Notes under the pieces: generated by a model
What the model was told of the DNA's origin: nothing
The model's input: only the letters and a program-made list of their open reading frames with translations
Database searches by the model: none
Shown: positions 1 to 8,450 of the stretch, piece after piece
How positions within the stretch are numbered: the first letter of the stretch is position 1
How the letters are laid out: every line of letters begins with the position of its first letter
Program-made: the position numbers and the translations under genes
Assembly (NCBI RefSeq): GCF_014200435.1
Contig: NZ_JACHBR010000001.1
Span: 5,584,001-5,648,000, forward strand
DNA: 64,000 nt
Direction: 5' to 3'
From: Sphaerisporangium krabiense
Lineage (GTDB): Bacteria > Actinomycetota > Actinomycetes > Streptosporangiales > Streptosporangiaceae

Positions 1-258
1 GTCCACGTCGACCGCTGGTGGAACCCGGCCGTGGAGGACCAGGCCACCGACCGGGCCTTCCGCATCGGGCAGACCAGGAACGTCCAGGTCAGGAAGTTCA
101 TCTGCGCGGGCACGCTGGAGGAGCGCATCGACGAGATGATCGAGCGCAAGAAGGCGCTGGCGGAGAGCGTCGTCGGCGCCGGCGAGGACTGGATCGCCGA
201 CCTGACGACCGAGCAGTTGCGCGAGCTGTTCCGGCTCGGCCCCGAGGCGGTGAGCTGA
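1..258 (+). CDS. SNF2-family DEAD/DEAH helicase, C-terminal end (5' partial)
   Basis: The frame is open from base 1 and ends at TGA 256-258, giving the last 85 residues of a longer protein whose start lies outside the window. The segment [21 protein letters not shown] is the SNF2/Rad54 helicase motif VI region, with the Q-x-x-D-R-x-x-R-I-G-Q pattern that contacts ATP. It is followed by the usual [20 protein letters not shown] tail. Such proteins are ATP-driven DNA translocases or chromatin-remodelling-type helicases of unknown bacterial role. The SWIM zinc-finger gene 50 bases downstream is a common partner and probably shares the transcript. Confidence 0.9.
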   Translation, partial: VHVDRWWNPAVEDQATDRAFRIGQTRNVQVRKFICAGTLEERIDEMIERKKALAESVVGAGEDWIADLTTEQLRELFRLGPEAVS

Positions 259-308
259 GGTGCGGCCGGTGACCACGGGCGCGCCCCGGCCGGGGGAGGA
301 GGACTGAG

Positions 309-1139
309 ATGCCGGTCGGCAAGGACGGATGGTTCGAGGCGGCGGCGCCGATCCGCGTCGAGGGGGGCATCCGGGCGCGCGGCAGGCGCGGGTCCCTCGG
401 CGAGCAGTGGTGGTCGCGCCGGTTCGTCGACATCCTGGAGCGCGTCTGCGACCCCGGCCGTCTCACGCGGGGACGCGCCTACGCCAGGAAGGGCCAGGTC
501 CTGGAGATCCACCTGGAGCCGGGCGTCGCCCGGGCCCGCGTCCAGGGCTCCCGGCCCGACCCGTACGAGCTGTCGATCACGATCGGCGCCTACGGCGAGG
601 CCGAGTGGGAGAGCGTCCAGGAGGCGCTGGCCGGCGAGGCGCTGTACCGGGCCGCGCTGCTCGCCGGCGAGATGCCCCCCGAGATCGTCGAGGTCTTCGA
701 CCGGCTCGGCCTGCCGCTGTTCCCCTCCGAGCTGGACATGGAGTGCTCCTGCCCGGACTGGGGCCTGCCCTGCAAGCACCTGTCGGCCGTGCTGTACCTG
801 CTGGCCGAGTCGTTCGACGAGGATCCCTTCCTCGTGCTCGCCTGGCGCGGCCGGGCCAAGGACGCCCTGCTGGACGCGCTGCGCGGCGCCGGCGACGACG
901 ACGTGCCCGCCGACCCGCTGCACGTGGAGGACGTGCCGTTCGCCCGGCGCGCGGGCGACTTCTACGGCCCCGCGGTCCCGCCGGGCCGGCTGCGCCCGCG
1001 CCCCACGCCCGCCGGCGCGCCGCCCGAACTGCTGCTCCGCGCCCTGGAGCCGCCGCCCGTCAAGGTGCGCCACATCCCGTTGCTGGACATCCTGCGCCCC
1101 GCCTACCGCGAGCTCGGCACCCGCGCCGACGGCCCCTGA
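309..1139 (+). CDS. SWIM zinc-finger protein
   Basis: A 276-residue protein. C146-S-C148 followed by P-C155-K-H157 form the SWIM zinc finger (CxC-x(n)-CxH), a fold thought to bind DNA or protein partners. The N-terminal half resembles the usual actinobacterial SWIM proteins that follow SNF2 helicases, and the C-terminal 80 residues are proline- and arginine-rich and probably disordered. A purine-rich GGAGGA ribosome site lies just ahead of the ATG at 309, supporting this start. Its position 50 bases after the SNF2 gene suggests that both act in the same DNA transaction. No catalytic residues are visible. Confidence 0.85.
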   Translation: MPVGKDGWFEAAAPIRVEGGIRARGRRGSLGEQWWSRRFVDILERVCDPGRLTRGRAYARKGQVLEIHLEPGVARARVQGSRPDPYELSITIGAYGEAEWESVQEALAGEALYRAALLAGEMPPEIVEVFDRLGLPLFPSELDMECSCPDWGLPCKHLSAVLYLLAESFDEDPFLVLAWRGRAKDALLDALRGAGDDDVPADPLHVEDVPFARRAGDFYGPAVPPGRLRPRPTPAGAPPELLLRALEPPPVKVRHIPLLDILRPAYRELGTRADGP

Positions 1140-1176
1140 CCCCGCCCGGGCGCGGGGCCGCCGCACGCGGTCGTGA

Positions 1177-3648
1177 TCAGGAGCGCTTCCAGAAGGACGG
1201 GCGGAAGCCGCGTCCGTGCTCCGGGCCCGCCGACCCGCCGTGCCCGCCGCCGTGTCCTCCGCCGTGCCCGCCGGTCAGTTCGGCGAGAAGGGCGTCCGTC
1301 CGGTGCCATAGCGCGTCCACGTCGGCGTCCGGGGACGTCTCGCACGCCGACAGCTCGGCGGCCAGGGCGGCGAGACGGTCCTCGCCGCCGAGGTAGGACA
1401 CCAGGGCCGCCAGGCGGCTGCCCAGGTCGGCCAGGTAGCGGCGCCGCTCCAGGCCGGGCAGGTCCGCGGCGGCGCGCAGCCGGGTCAGCTCGGCGGTGAG
1501 CTGCGGCATGACGGTGTCGGGCGACAGCCGCACCGGCGGGGGCGGCGCCGGGGCCGCCTTGGGGCTCGGCGCGCGGAAGAAGGACCTGCCCCGCGCGGCC
1601 CCGGGACGCTGGGTCGTCCGCGGCAACGGGTCCAGCAGGTCGGGCACGTCCAACTCCTCCTCGTCCCCGCCGGGCACCCTGAAGATCGCGGGCGCCGCCG
1701 TCGCGAAGGCCATCGGGGCGGCCGCCGCCATGGGCGCGGGCGGGGCCGGCATGTCCCAGCCGCTCGGCATCTCCACCGGCTGGACCACCCGGTGCCGGGG
1801 GCCGCCCTCGGCGACCACGCGGGTGTCGACGGCCACGAACGCCGTGAACCGGCACAGCACCCCGTGCCGCAGCGACGCGGCGACGATCTCGTGCTCCAGC
1901 CCGTGCTCCCCGGTCGCGTAGCGGTCCTCCAGGCGGCGCAGGTGCGCCCTGGCCCAGATCGCCCGCGCGGCCGTGCCCGTGGCCGGCGTCCCGGTGAGGC
2001 GCCGCTCCCACGGCCGCCCCTCGGCGGTCAGCCCGTGGACGGTGATCGCGCCGCTCGCGGGGCCGCGGAACCGTCCCGAGACGGTGAGCGGCACCCCCGA
2101 GTACAGGGAGCCGAGGTGGGTGACGGTGGCGGGCAGCACGTCCAGGCCCTCGGCCTTGAGGGTCAGGCCGGTCACCAGCGGGGAGCCGATCCTGCGGTGG
2201 ATGTGCTCCATGGCCTCGTCCAGCCGGTCCTCGGACTCGACCAGCTCGCACCGGCCGGCGCCGAGCCCGGCGAGCCTGCCGAGGAACCCGGCGTTGACGG
2301 CCCGGTCGATGCCGACGGTGTGGACGCGCACGGCGGCGAGCCTGGCGCCGAGGCGTTCCAGGATCTGGTCCTCGTTGCCGACCTGGCCGTCGGTGACCAG
2401 CACCAGCACGCCCTCACGCGCCGGGTCGGCCAGCAGGCCGAGCCCTTCCTCCATCGGCTGCAGCAGCTCGGTGCCGCCCCGGGCCTCCAGGCGGGCCAGG
2501 TGTTCGACCGCGCGGTACCGGTTGCGGTCGGAGGCGGGGACCAGGCCGGGGTCGAGGCGCTCGGGACGCTCCACCACCGAGTCGAACGACAGTACCGCGA
2601 ACCGGTCCGCGGAGGTGAGCGTGTCGACGATGCGGGCCGCGGCCCGGCGGGCGGCGACCATCTTCCACCCGGCCATGCTGCCAGAACGGTCCAGCAGCAG
2701 CACCACGTCGCGGGGCCGCCGCTCGCCTGCCTCCTCCGGCGGCGGCAGCACGGTCAGGGTGAAGGTGCCGTCCCCGTCCTCCGCGTCACCCTCGCCGGGC
2801 ACGGCCTCGGCATCGTCCCCGGCCGCGCCCTCGTGGCCCGCCTCGTCGGGGACCAGAGCCAGGGCGGCGGAGGCGGCGAACTCCAGGCGCAGCACGAAGT
2901 CCCGGTCCAGGCGCTCGCCCGGCCGCAGCCGTACGGTGTCCCCCTCCTGGTCCACCTCGTGCAGGCTGGAGCGGATCGCCGTCAGCTCCAGCCCCGCCGG
3001 GTCGACGCGGGCGCCGAGCTCCAGCCGCACGGGGTTGGGGAAGCCGGGCAGCAGCACCGGGGGAGTGATGCGCGAGGCGTCGGGCACGGCGTCGGTGTCG
3101 GGCGCGACGCCGTCCCCGGCGGAGCGGTCGGGAAGCGGCGCCCCGGGGATGTACCGGGGGGCCACGACGAGGGGGAAGCGGAACGTCGCGGCGCCGTCCT
3201 CGTAGGGGAGCGGCTGGCTGAGCGTCAGCCGCACGGTCACCCGCTCGCCGGGGAGGACGTTGCCGACCCGGATCGTGAACACGTCCGGGCGGTCCTCCTC
3301 GGCGATGGCGGCCCTGCGGCCCTCGGCCAGCGCGCGGTCGTAGTCCCGCCGGGCCTGGCCGCGCTCCTTCAGCACCCCCTCGACGACGCGGTCGGCGGCC
3401 TCCATGCGGAAGGACGTCACCGCGGCGCGGTCGGGCAGCGGGAAGATGTAGGTCGCCTCCAAGGGCACCTCGTGCGGGTTGCGGAACCCCTGGGCCACCT
3501 CGACGCCCGAGGTCAGGCCGGTGATCAGGGCCTCGACGCCGACGCTCTCCAACGGGAGGTTGCCCTTGCCGGTCCGCAGCGCGCCGAGCCCCGCGTCGGG
3601 CAGCGGCGCGTACTCACCGGGCTTCAGCGGGGTGATCGGAACAGTCAT
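1177..3648 (-). CDS. VIT and von Willebrand factor A domain protein
   Basis: An 823-residue protein with an N-terminal VIT domain (about residues 15-150, containing VPLEATYIFPLPD and the LKERGQARRDYDRA signature) and a vWA domain with the MIDAS motif DRSGSM near residue 320. A long proline/alanine linker and a helical C-terminal region follow. The extreme C-terminus has a repeated GGHGGGHGGG stretch that could bind metal. VIT-vWA proteins resemble inter-alpha-trypsin-inhibitor heavy chains and probably mediate metal-dependent protein binding; no signal peptide is visible. The ATG at 3648 overlaps the stop of the upstream MerR gene as ATGA, so the two are translationally coupled. The exact role is unknown. 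Confidence 0.85.
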   Translation of the reverse strand: MTVPITPLKPGEYAPLPDAGLGALRTGKGNLPLESVGVEALITGLTSGVEVAQGFRNPHEVPLEATYIFPLPDRAAVTSFRMEAADRVVEGVLKERGQARRDYDRALAEGRRAAIAEEDRPDVFTIRVGNVLPGERVTVRLTLSQPLPYEDGAATFRFPLVVAPRYIPGAPLPDRSAGDGVAPDTDAVPDASRITPPVLLPGFPNPVRLELGARVDPAGLELTAIRSSLHEVDQEGDTVRLRPGERLDRDFVLRLEFAASAALALVPDEAGHEGAAGDDAEAVPGEGDAEDGDGTFTLTVLPPPEEAGERRPRDVVLLLDRSGSMAGWKMVAARRAAARIVDTLTSADRFAVLSFDSVVERPERLDPGLVPASDRNRYRAVEHLARLEARGGTELLQPMEEGLGLLADPAREGVLVLVTDGQVGNEDQILERLGARLAAVRVHTVGIDRAVNAGFLGRLAGLGAGRCELVESEDRLDEAMEHIHRRIGSPLVTGLTLKAEGLDVLPATVTHLGSLYSGVPLTVSGRFRGPASGAITVHGLTAEGRPWERRLTGTPATGTAARAIWARAHLRRLEDRYATGEHGLEHEIVAASLRHGVLCRFTAFVAVDTRVVAEGGPRHRVVQPVEMPSGWDMPAPPAPMAAAAPMAFATAAPAIFRVPGGDEEELDVPDLLDPLPRTTQRPGAARGRSFFRAPSPKAAPAPPPPVRLSPDTVMPQLTAELTRLRAAADLPGLERRRYLADLGSRLAALVSYLGGEDRLAALAAELSACETSPDADVDALWHRTDALLAELTGGHGGGHGGGHGGSAGPEHGRGFRPSFWKRS

Positions 3649-4403
3649 GCGTGCATCCCTTCGGACGGGCCGGGCCCGGGACGGACGGGGCCGGGGTGGG
3701 CGGTCTCCGTGCCGGCCTCCGCGCCGGCGGTGATGTCGCCGGGGGCCGGGGCCCGGCGGCGTGCGGCGAGCACCGCCAGGAGGGGACGCGCGGCCTCGCG
3801 CAGCGCGGCGACCTCGGCGGGGTGGGGAGCGGGGCCGTCGAGCAGCAGCGTGACCCCGGGCGCGAGCCGCACCCCGTGCACCAGCCACTCCGCGGCGCCG
3901 TCCGGGACCTCGCCGGCGCCGTCGGCGTGCGGGGCGTGGACGTTCGCGGCGGGCGCGGGCGGCGGGGCGGCCGGGCGCTCGGCCCAGAACCGGGCTCGTG
4001 CCGGGGGCGGCGAAACGGGGACGTGGTCGTCGGGTGCCGGGGGATCCTGGGGACCCTCCGGCGCGGGGTGGGGCACGTCCACGGCCATGGGGGCGGACGG
4101 GCGGGCGATCGCCTCCAACGTCGCGTCGGTCGCGCCGGCCAGCTCGGCCTGGATCTCGGCGATGGACCGGCCCTCGGCCTGGCGGCGTTTGACGGCGAGG
4201 AGCTGGAGCAGGTGCCGCCTGCCGTACAGGGCGACCCGGCCCCGGCGGGTGAGCGGCGGGTCCAGCAGGCCGATGGTCGTGTACCACCGGATCAGCCGCT
4301 CGTTGGGGACGTCGCGGACCCGGCCATTGGGGCGGCGCGCCGCGGGGCCGAGCAGGTCCGCCGCCCGCTCCGCCAGCTCGCCGATGGTCCAGGTGTCGCT
4401 CAT
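3645..4403 (-). CDS. MerR-family transcriptional regulator
   Basis: A 252-residue protein beginning MSDTWTIGELAERAADLLG. The N-terminal winged helix-turn-helix carries the MerR hallmarks NERLIRWYTTIGLLDPP and GRVALYGRRHLLQLLAVKR. A roughly 60-residue proline/alanine-rich linker follows, then a C-terminal domain (about residues 175-240) that I do not recognise and that may bind a ligand or the partner vWA protein. A frame extension to 4424 exists, but ATG 4403 has GAGGG four bases upstream and is preferred. A 25-bp near-perfect palindrome begins 11 bases upstream, so autoregulation is likely. The stop overlaps the start of the VIT/vWA gene. Confidence 0.85.
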   Translation of the reverse strand: MSDTWTIGELAERAADLLGPAARRPNGRVRDVPNERLIRWYTTIGLLDPPLTRRGRVALYGRRHLLQLLAVKRRQAEGRSIAEIQAELAGATDATLEAIARPSAPMAVDVPHPAPEGPQDPPAPDDHVPVSPPPARARFWAERPAAPPPAPAANVHAPHADGAGEVPDGAAEWLVHGVRLAPGVTLLLDGPAPHPAEVAALREAARPLLAVLAARRRAPAPGDITAGAEAGTETAHPGPVRPGPGPSEGMHA

Positions 4404-4413
4404 ACCCTCATAG

Positions 4414-4438
4414 TGACACTGCAATCATTACAGTGTCA
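4414..4438. promoter_or_regulatory. 25-bp palindromic operator between MerR and Dps genes
   Basis: Arms TGACACTG and CAGTGTCA are perfect inverted repeats. The centre cAATcATTa is also symmetric except for one base pair. On the minus strand a TTGACA -35-like hexamer lies in the outer arm, the usual layout for a MerR operator inside the promoter spacer. It sits 11 bases before the MerR start and 77 bases before the Dps start, so it could control both directions. The assignment to the adjacent MerR protein is inferred. Confidence 0.7.
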
Positions 4439-4514
4439 ACGTTTAGGATGCCGCAGACCGGTTAGGGCGAAATACGTAAGAGGCCACAAATGACTCTTGA
4501 GGGGGAGAATCTTC

Positions 4515-4982
4515 ATGGCCCACATCACCAGCCCGCTGCCGGCCGACAAGCAGAAGATCGTCGGTGAGGCGCTGCAGGGCGCGCTCATCGATCTCCTCGA
4601 CCTCTCGCTCGTGGGCAAGCAGGCCCACTGGAACCTCGTCGGGCGGAACTTCCGCTCGCTGCACCTCCAGCTCGACGACATCGTCGCGCTGGCCCGATCC
4701 AGCGCCGACTCCGCGGCGGAGCGGGCGGTGGCCCTCGGCGTCAACCCCGACGGGCGGGCCGCCACGATCGCCCGCGACACGCGGGTGCAGCAGCTCGGCT
4801 ACGGCTACGTCGAGGACGCCAAGGTCATCGAGGTGTTCACCGAGATACTCGGCTCGATGATCGCCCGGATGCGCGAGCGGATCGAGGCGACCGACGACGC
4901 CGACCTCGTCACCCAGGACCTGCTCATCGCGGTGACCGAGGAACTGGAGAAGCACCACTGGATGGTCCAGGCGCAGCGCTGA
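4515..4982 (+). CDS. dps: Dps-family DNA-binding ferritin
   Basis: 155 residues, the usual length for Dps. The inter-subunit ferroxidase ligands are all present with family spacing: H38 (KQAHWNLVG), H50, D54, D65 and E69. The protein should oxidise and store iron with H2O2 and protect DNA in a dodecamer. ATG 4515 is preceded by GGGGGAG; an upstream in-frame TTG at 4497 would add six unsupported residues. Divergent from the MerR/VIT-vWA pair, with a long palindrome between them. No lysine-rich N-terminal DNA-binding tail is obvious, so DNA binding may be weak. Confidence 0.93.
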   Translation: MAHITSPLPADKQKIVGEALQGALIDLLDLSLVGKQAHWNLVGRNFRSLHLQLDDIVALARSSADSAAERAVALGVNPDGRAATIARDTRVQQLGYGYVEDAKVIEVFTEILGSMIARMRERIEATDDADLVTQDLLIAVTEELEKHHWMVQAQR

Positions 4983-4985
4983 CGG

Positions 4986-7900
4986 TCACAGCACGTCGCG
5001 CGCGAGACCGGAGACCGAGGGCGGAGCGGACAGCAGGGCGCGCAGCGCGTCCCAGCGCGCCGTGCCCGCACCGGCGTCTCCGGCCAGCCCCGCCTCGCCG
5101 AGGGCGCGGGCCCACTCCCGGTGCCCCCGGCCGGACGCCGCCCGTTCGAGCCGCTCCAGCACGGTGCGGCCACGTCCGGGCGCCCGCCGGGGCTCCGGCG
5201 AGGGGCGCGGGGGAGGCTCGGAGGCGAGCAGGGTCAGCAGGTGCGGCCAGCGCACCGCCAGCACGGCCAGCTTGGCCACCTCGTCGTCCGTCGCCCGCGG
5301 CCCGCCCGCCAGCGCGCGCCGGTAGGTGACGAACGAGTAGAATCGGAACACGTTGACGTACCGCTTGAGCTCACGCGGGTTGGTCAGCGTGAGCGCGGGC
5401 AGCACCCGCTCGATCGCCGCGCAGGCGTTCTCGTCGCTGTAGATGTCGTCGTAGACCCGGTCGGCCGCCAGCCGCGCCGCCGGGCCCAGCCCGCCGATCG
5501 CGTCGCCGGAGACCGCGGGGAAGGCGGGGGAGGCGGCGGCCCGCGACGGCGGGAGGCGCCCGTTCACCCGCGCGGCGAGGGCATCGCCCGCGGAGGCGAC
5601 CCGCCGCGCGGAGGCGGGGCGTGGCGCGAACACGATCCGGGCGCGGCGCGAGAACAAGCCGGCCCGCGGCGGGGACACCGGACGCCCGCCGATGGTGTCC
5701 TGCACGCGGCGCGCGACGGCGTCCAGGTCCTCCGCGGTGGGACGCAGGGCCCTGATGGCGGCCTCCATGCGGTCGACCAGCTCGGGATCGGCCCGCTCGG
5801 CCGGCGCGGCCGGGCCGTCCCCGGGGCGGGCGAGCGGGGGAACGGCGGGGACGTCGAGCAGGGAACGCAGGTAGGCGGGCACGCGGTCGTCGTCGTCCAT
5901 GAGCGGCACGCTCAGCGGAAGCTGGACGATCTTCTCCAGGAACCGCCAGCCGAGCCCGGACCGCTCCGCGCCGCCCGGGGCGACCGGCGGCAGGCCGCCC
6001 GCCAGATCGCGGTAGGCGGCCTCCACGTGCGCCGCCACCACCTCCGGCTCCATCGCCAGCACGAACACGCAGTTCGGGAACTCCCCGGCGAGGAACAGGT
6101 TGATCGCCTCGATCACCTGCGCCACCGTGCCGGGCGAGCACCGGTCCAGGTCGTCCACGAACACCACCAGGGGACGCTCCTCGGTCGCGACCATGCCGAG
6201 CACCCGCCGCATGTCCGTCTGCACCAGGTGCAGGAACCCCGTCCGCGCCCGGTACCCGGGGTCGGGCGTCAGCTCGCCCGCCTGCTCGCCCGCCAGCAGG
6301 TCGGGCTGGCGCACCAGACCGCGGAAGGCGGTGTCGGCCGACTCGCGGAAGAAGCGCGCCAGCCGCACCGCCGCGGCGGCCAGCACGATCAGCGGCCCCC
6401 CGGCCCCGGCGGCGGCGGCCGTCCCGCGCAGCAGCGAGGCGGCCGAGGGCAGCAGCGCGCCGGCCGCCAGCGAGGCCCCGGTGAGCACCAGCGTCGCCGC
6501 CAGGGCCAGGACCAGCGGCAGCAGCCGCGTCGCGACCAGGCCGTAGGCGCGCCTGCGCACGGCCTCCCTGTCGACGCGCGACAGGTTCAGCGTCAGCCAG
6601 AACCGCTCCCGCTCCCCGCGCGGCAGGCGGCAGGTGACCTGGCTGATGATCTCGTGCGCCAGCCCCGCCCACACCTGCTCGCCGTTCTGGTACATCCACG
6701 GGTTGAACCACACCGTCGGCCGCCAGTCCGCGGGCCGCAGCGGCAGCTCCCCGGGCACGGCCCGCGCGGCCGCGTCCGGCTCTGGCCGCCTCGCCCGGGC
6801 CAGCACCTCGGCGTTGGTCACCCTTCCCCTGACCTCCGGACCCAGGTGGATGCCGGTGGGACGGTCCTCGGCGGCCCCGGGGTCCAGCACGTCCTGGATC
6901 ATCCGCATCAGCGAGGTCTTGCCCGCCCCCCACGGCCCCTTGATGCCGATCGTGAGCGGCGGCCGGGTGTCGGGATGACGGACGAACGCCGCGACCGCCT
7001 CGGCGTGGACGCGGTGGCCGAGCCGGTCGCGCAGCGTCCACCGGTCACCGGTGAGCCGGGTCCTGGGCCGCACCGGCCGCCGCGCCGCCCGCCACCGGCG
7101 CAGGATCGCCGACACGTGCGCGGGCTCCCCCGGCTCCAGCCGTCCCGCCACGGCGTGCCGGACCTCCGGCCCCACCGGCCCGGACTCCGCCCCGAGCAGT
7201 CCCCACCCCAGCAACTCCTCGACGACCTCGCTCGCGCTCCTTCCCGCACGGAGAGGCCCGGCGGCTCCGGCGCCCACCCCGGCGGACGGCTCGTCGTCTC
7301 GGGAGCCGGCGAGGCCAGAGGGGGCGTCTCCGGAACCCGCGACGGTGGGCGGCGGGTGGTCGTCCAGGAGGAGCGTGGCGATCTCGGGGGTGAGGGGCTC
7401 GTCGCCGGGGAGCAGCGCGGAGCGGCGCAGCAGTCGCCGGGCGTCTGCCCCGAGGTGGACGTCGTAGACGCGGTTCACGAGTTCGGCGGCCGAGGCCGGC
7501 GGCACCGTGTCGCCGAGCGCCGCCAGGCGGGCGAGCGCGGGGCCGAACGCCGCGCCGAGGTCGCGGGCCGCCCGCCGTGGGGAGGCCACGCCGACCCGCT
7601 CGCCCTCGCCGTACGTGAGCAGGAACGGCCGTCGGTCGCCGCCCAGCGCGGCGCAGCGCTCCTGGGCGTACCGGAACAGGTCGCCGACGGAGATCGTGCC
7701 GTCGTGGTCGAGGTCGGCCTCGCCGGACAGGACGCCGTCGGCGAGGATCGCGGTAAGCGGCACCGGGCGGCCCGGCCGGCCGCCGGGGTCCATGGTCGCG
7801 CTGGTGGTGAGGGCCGCGGCCGCCGCCACCGGCTCGCCCCGCACCGGCAGCCGGCCGCTGTCCTCGTGCGGCGGGCCGGGACCGGCGGCGACCAGCCAGC

Positions 7901-8234
7901 CGAAGTCGACGACCAGCAGCAGGGCGGCGCCGTCGGACCGCTCGACGCGCCGGGCGAACCCATCGATCAGGACGCCGAACTCGCGCCGTCCCCACCCCGC
8001 CTCGGTGGACCAGCGCACGAGGAGCAGGTCGCCCGGCTCCACGGCGTCGAGGAAGGCCCCCACCCGCTGGTGGTCGGCGGCGTCGCCCTCGGCCGTCTCG
8101 ACCGCGTACCCCTCCGTGGCCAGGGCGTGCGCCAGCCTGCGCGCCGCCCTCGGCTCCTCGCGGTCGAGGAACACCAGGGCCTTGCGCGCCCGGATCGTCG
8201 GGGCGGGCGGCGTCGAAACGATCATCGAGGTCAT
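4986..8234 (-). CDS. KAP-family P-loop NTPase with N-terminal caspase-like domain
   Basis: A 1082-residue protein. Residues about 15-200 look like the caspase (C14) fold of actinobacterial conflict proteins: a GDLLLV strand near 68, LLLVVDF near 106, and the characteristic acidic loop DLDHDGTISVGDLF near 170. However, the catalytic His (usually in GHG) and Cys (usually in DCCxSG) are not there, so this is probably a pseudo-caspase. A spacer leads to Walker A GPWGAGKTS (about 430-440), two hydrophobic segments (about 568-590 and 605-625), Walker B LVVFVDDLDRCSP (about 687) with the KAP-type EAINLFL, and a C-terminal NPRELKRYVNVF motif. It is probably a membrane-anchored signalling NTPase. GGGAG precedes ATG 8234. 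Confidence 0.8.
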   Translation of the reverse strand: MTSMIVSTPPAPTIRARKALVFLDREEPRAARRLAHALATEGYAVETAEGDAADHQRVGAFLDAVEPGDLLLVRWSTEAGWGRREFGVLIDGFARRVERSDGAALLLVVDFGWLVAAGPGPPHEDSGRLPVRGEPVAAAAALTTSATMDPGGRPGRPVPLTAILADGVLSGEADLDHDGTISVGDLFRYAQERCAALGGDRRPFLLTYGEGERVGVASPRRAARDLGAAFGPALARLAALGDTVPPASAAELVNRVYDVHLGADARRLLRRSALLPGDEPLTPEIATLLLDDHPPPTVAGSGDAPSGLAGSRDDEPSAGVGAGAAGPLRAGRSASEVVEELLGWGLLGAESGPVGPEVRHAVAGRLEPGEPAHVSAILRRWRAARRPVRPRTRLTGDRWTLRDRLGHRVHAEAVAAFVRHPDTRPPLTIGIKGPWGAGKTSLMRMIQDVLDPGAAEDRPTGIHLGPEVRGRVTNAEVLARARRPEPDAAARAVPGELPLRPADWRPTVWFNPWMYQNGEQVWAGLAHEIISQVTCRLPRGERERFWLTLNLSRVDREAVRRRAYGLVATRLLPLVLALAATLVLTGASLAAGALLPSAASLLRGTAAAAGAGGPLIVLAAAAVRLARFFRESADTAFRGLVRQPDLLAGEQAGELTPDPGYRARTGFLHLVQTDMRRVLGMVATEERPLVVFVDDLDRCSPGTVAQVIEAINLFLAGEFPNCVFVLAMEPEVVAAHVEAAYRDLAGGLPPVAPGGAERSGLGWRFLEKIVQLPLSVPLMDDDDRVPAYLRSLLDVPAVPPLARPGDGPAAPAERADPELVDRMEAAIRALRPTAEDLDAVARRVQDTIGGRPVSPPRAGLFSRRARIVFAPRPASARRVASAGDALAARVNGRLPPSRAAASPAFPAVSGDAIGGLGPAARLAADRVYDDIYSDENACAAIERVLPALTLTNPRELKRYVNVFRFYSFVTYRRALAGGPRATDDEVAKLAVLAVRWPHLLTLLASEPPPRPSPEPRRAPGRGRTVLERLERAASGRGHREWARALGEAGLAGDAGAGTARWDALRALLSAPPSVSGLARDVL

Positions 8235-8450
8235 CGGCGGCTCCCAGGGCCGGGCGGCGGGGCTCGGCGCCCCTGGACCTCCGGCCGCACGACACGGCGC
8301 TCACCCGACGATCCCAGGCGACCAGGCCGACCTTAGACGCGACGCGAGCACCCCCGCCGAACCCCTGCCCAAGCCTTGCCCGCCCTTGGCGCGGCACGGC
8401 CGAACGCCTCACCGGACGGCACAGAGCCGGGTGCCGGGGTCGCGCGTGGA

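Noticed and set aside
4441-4465. Stress-sigma (SigB/SigF type) promoter for dps
   Set aside because: GTTT with a 15-base spacer is followed by GGTTAG, which departs too far from GGGTAT to support a call.
5121-8336. Plus-strand open frame opposite the KAP NTPase gene
   Set aside because: It is a mirror-frame artefact of high GC. The minus-strand product has clear Walker motifs; this one has none.
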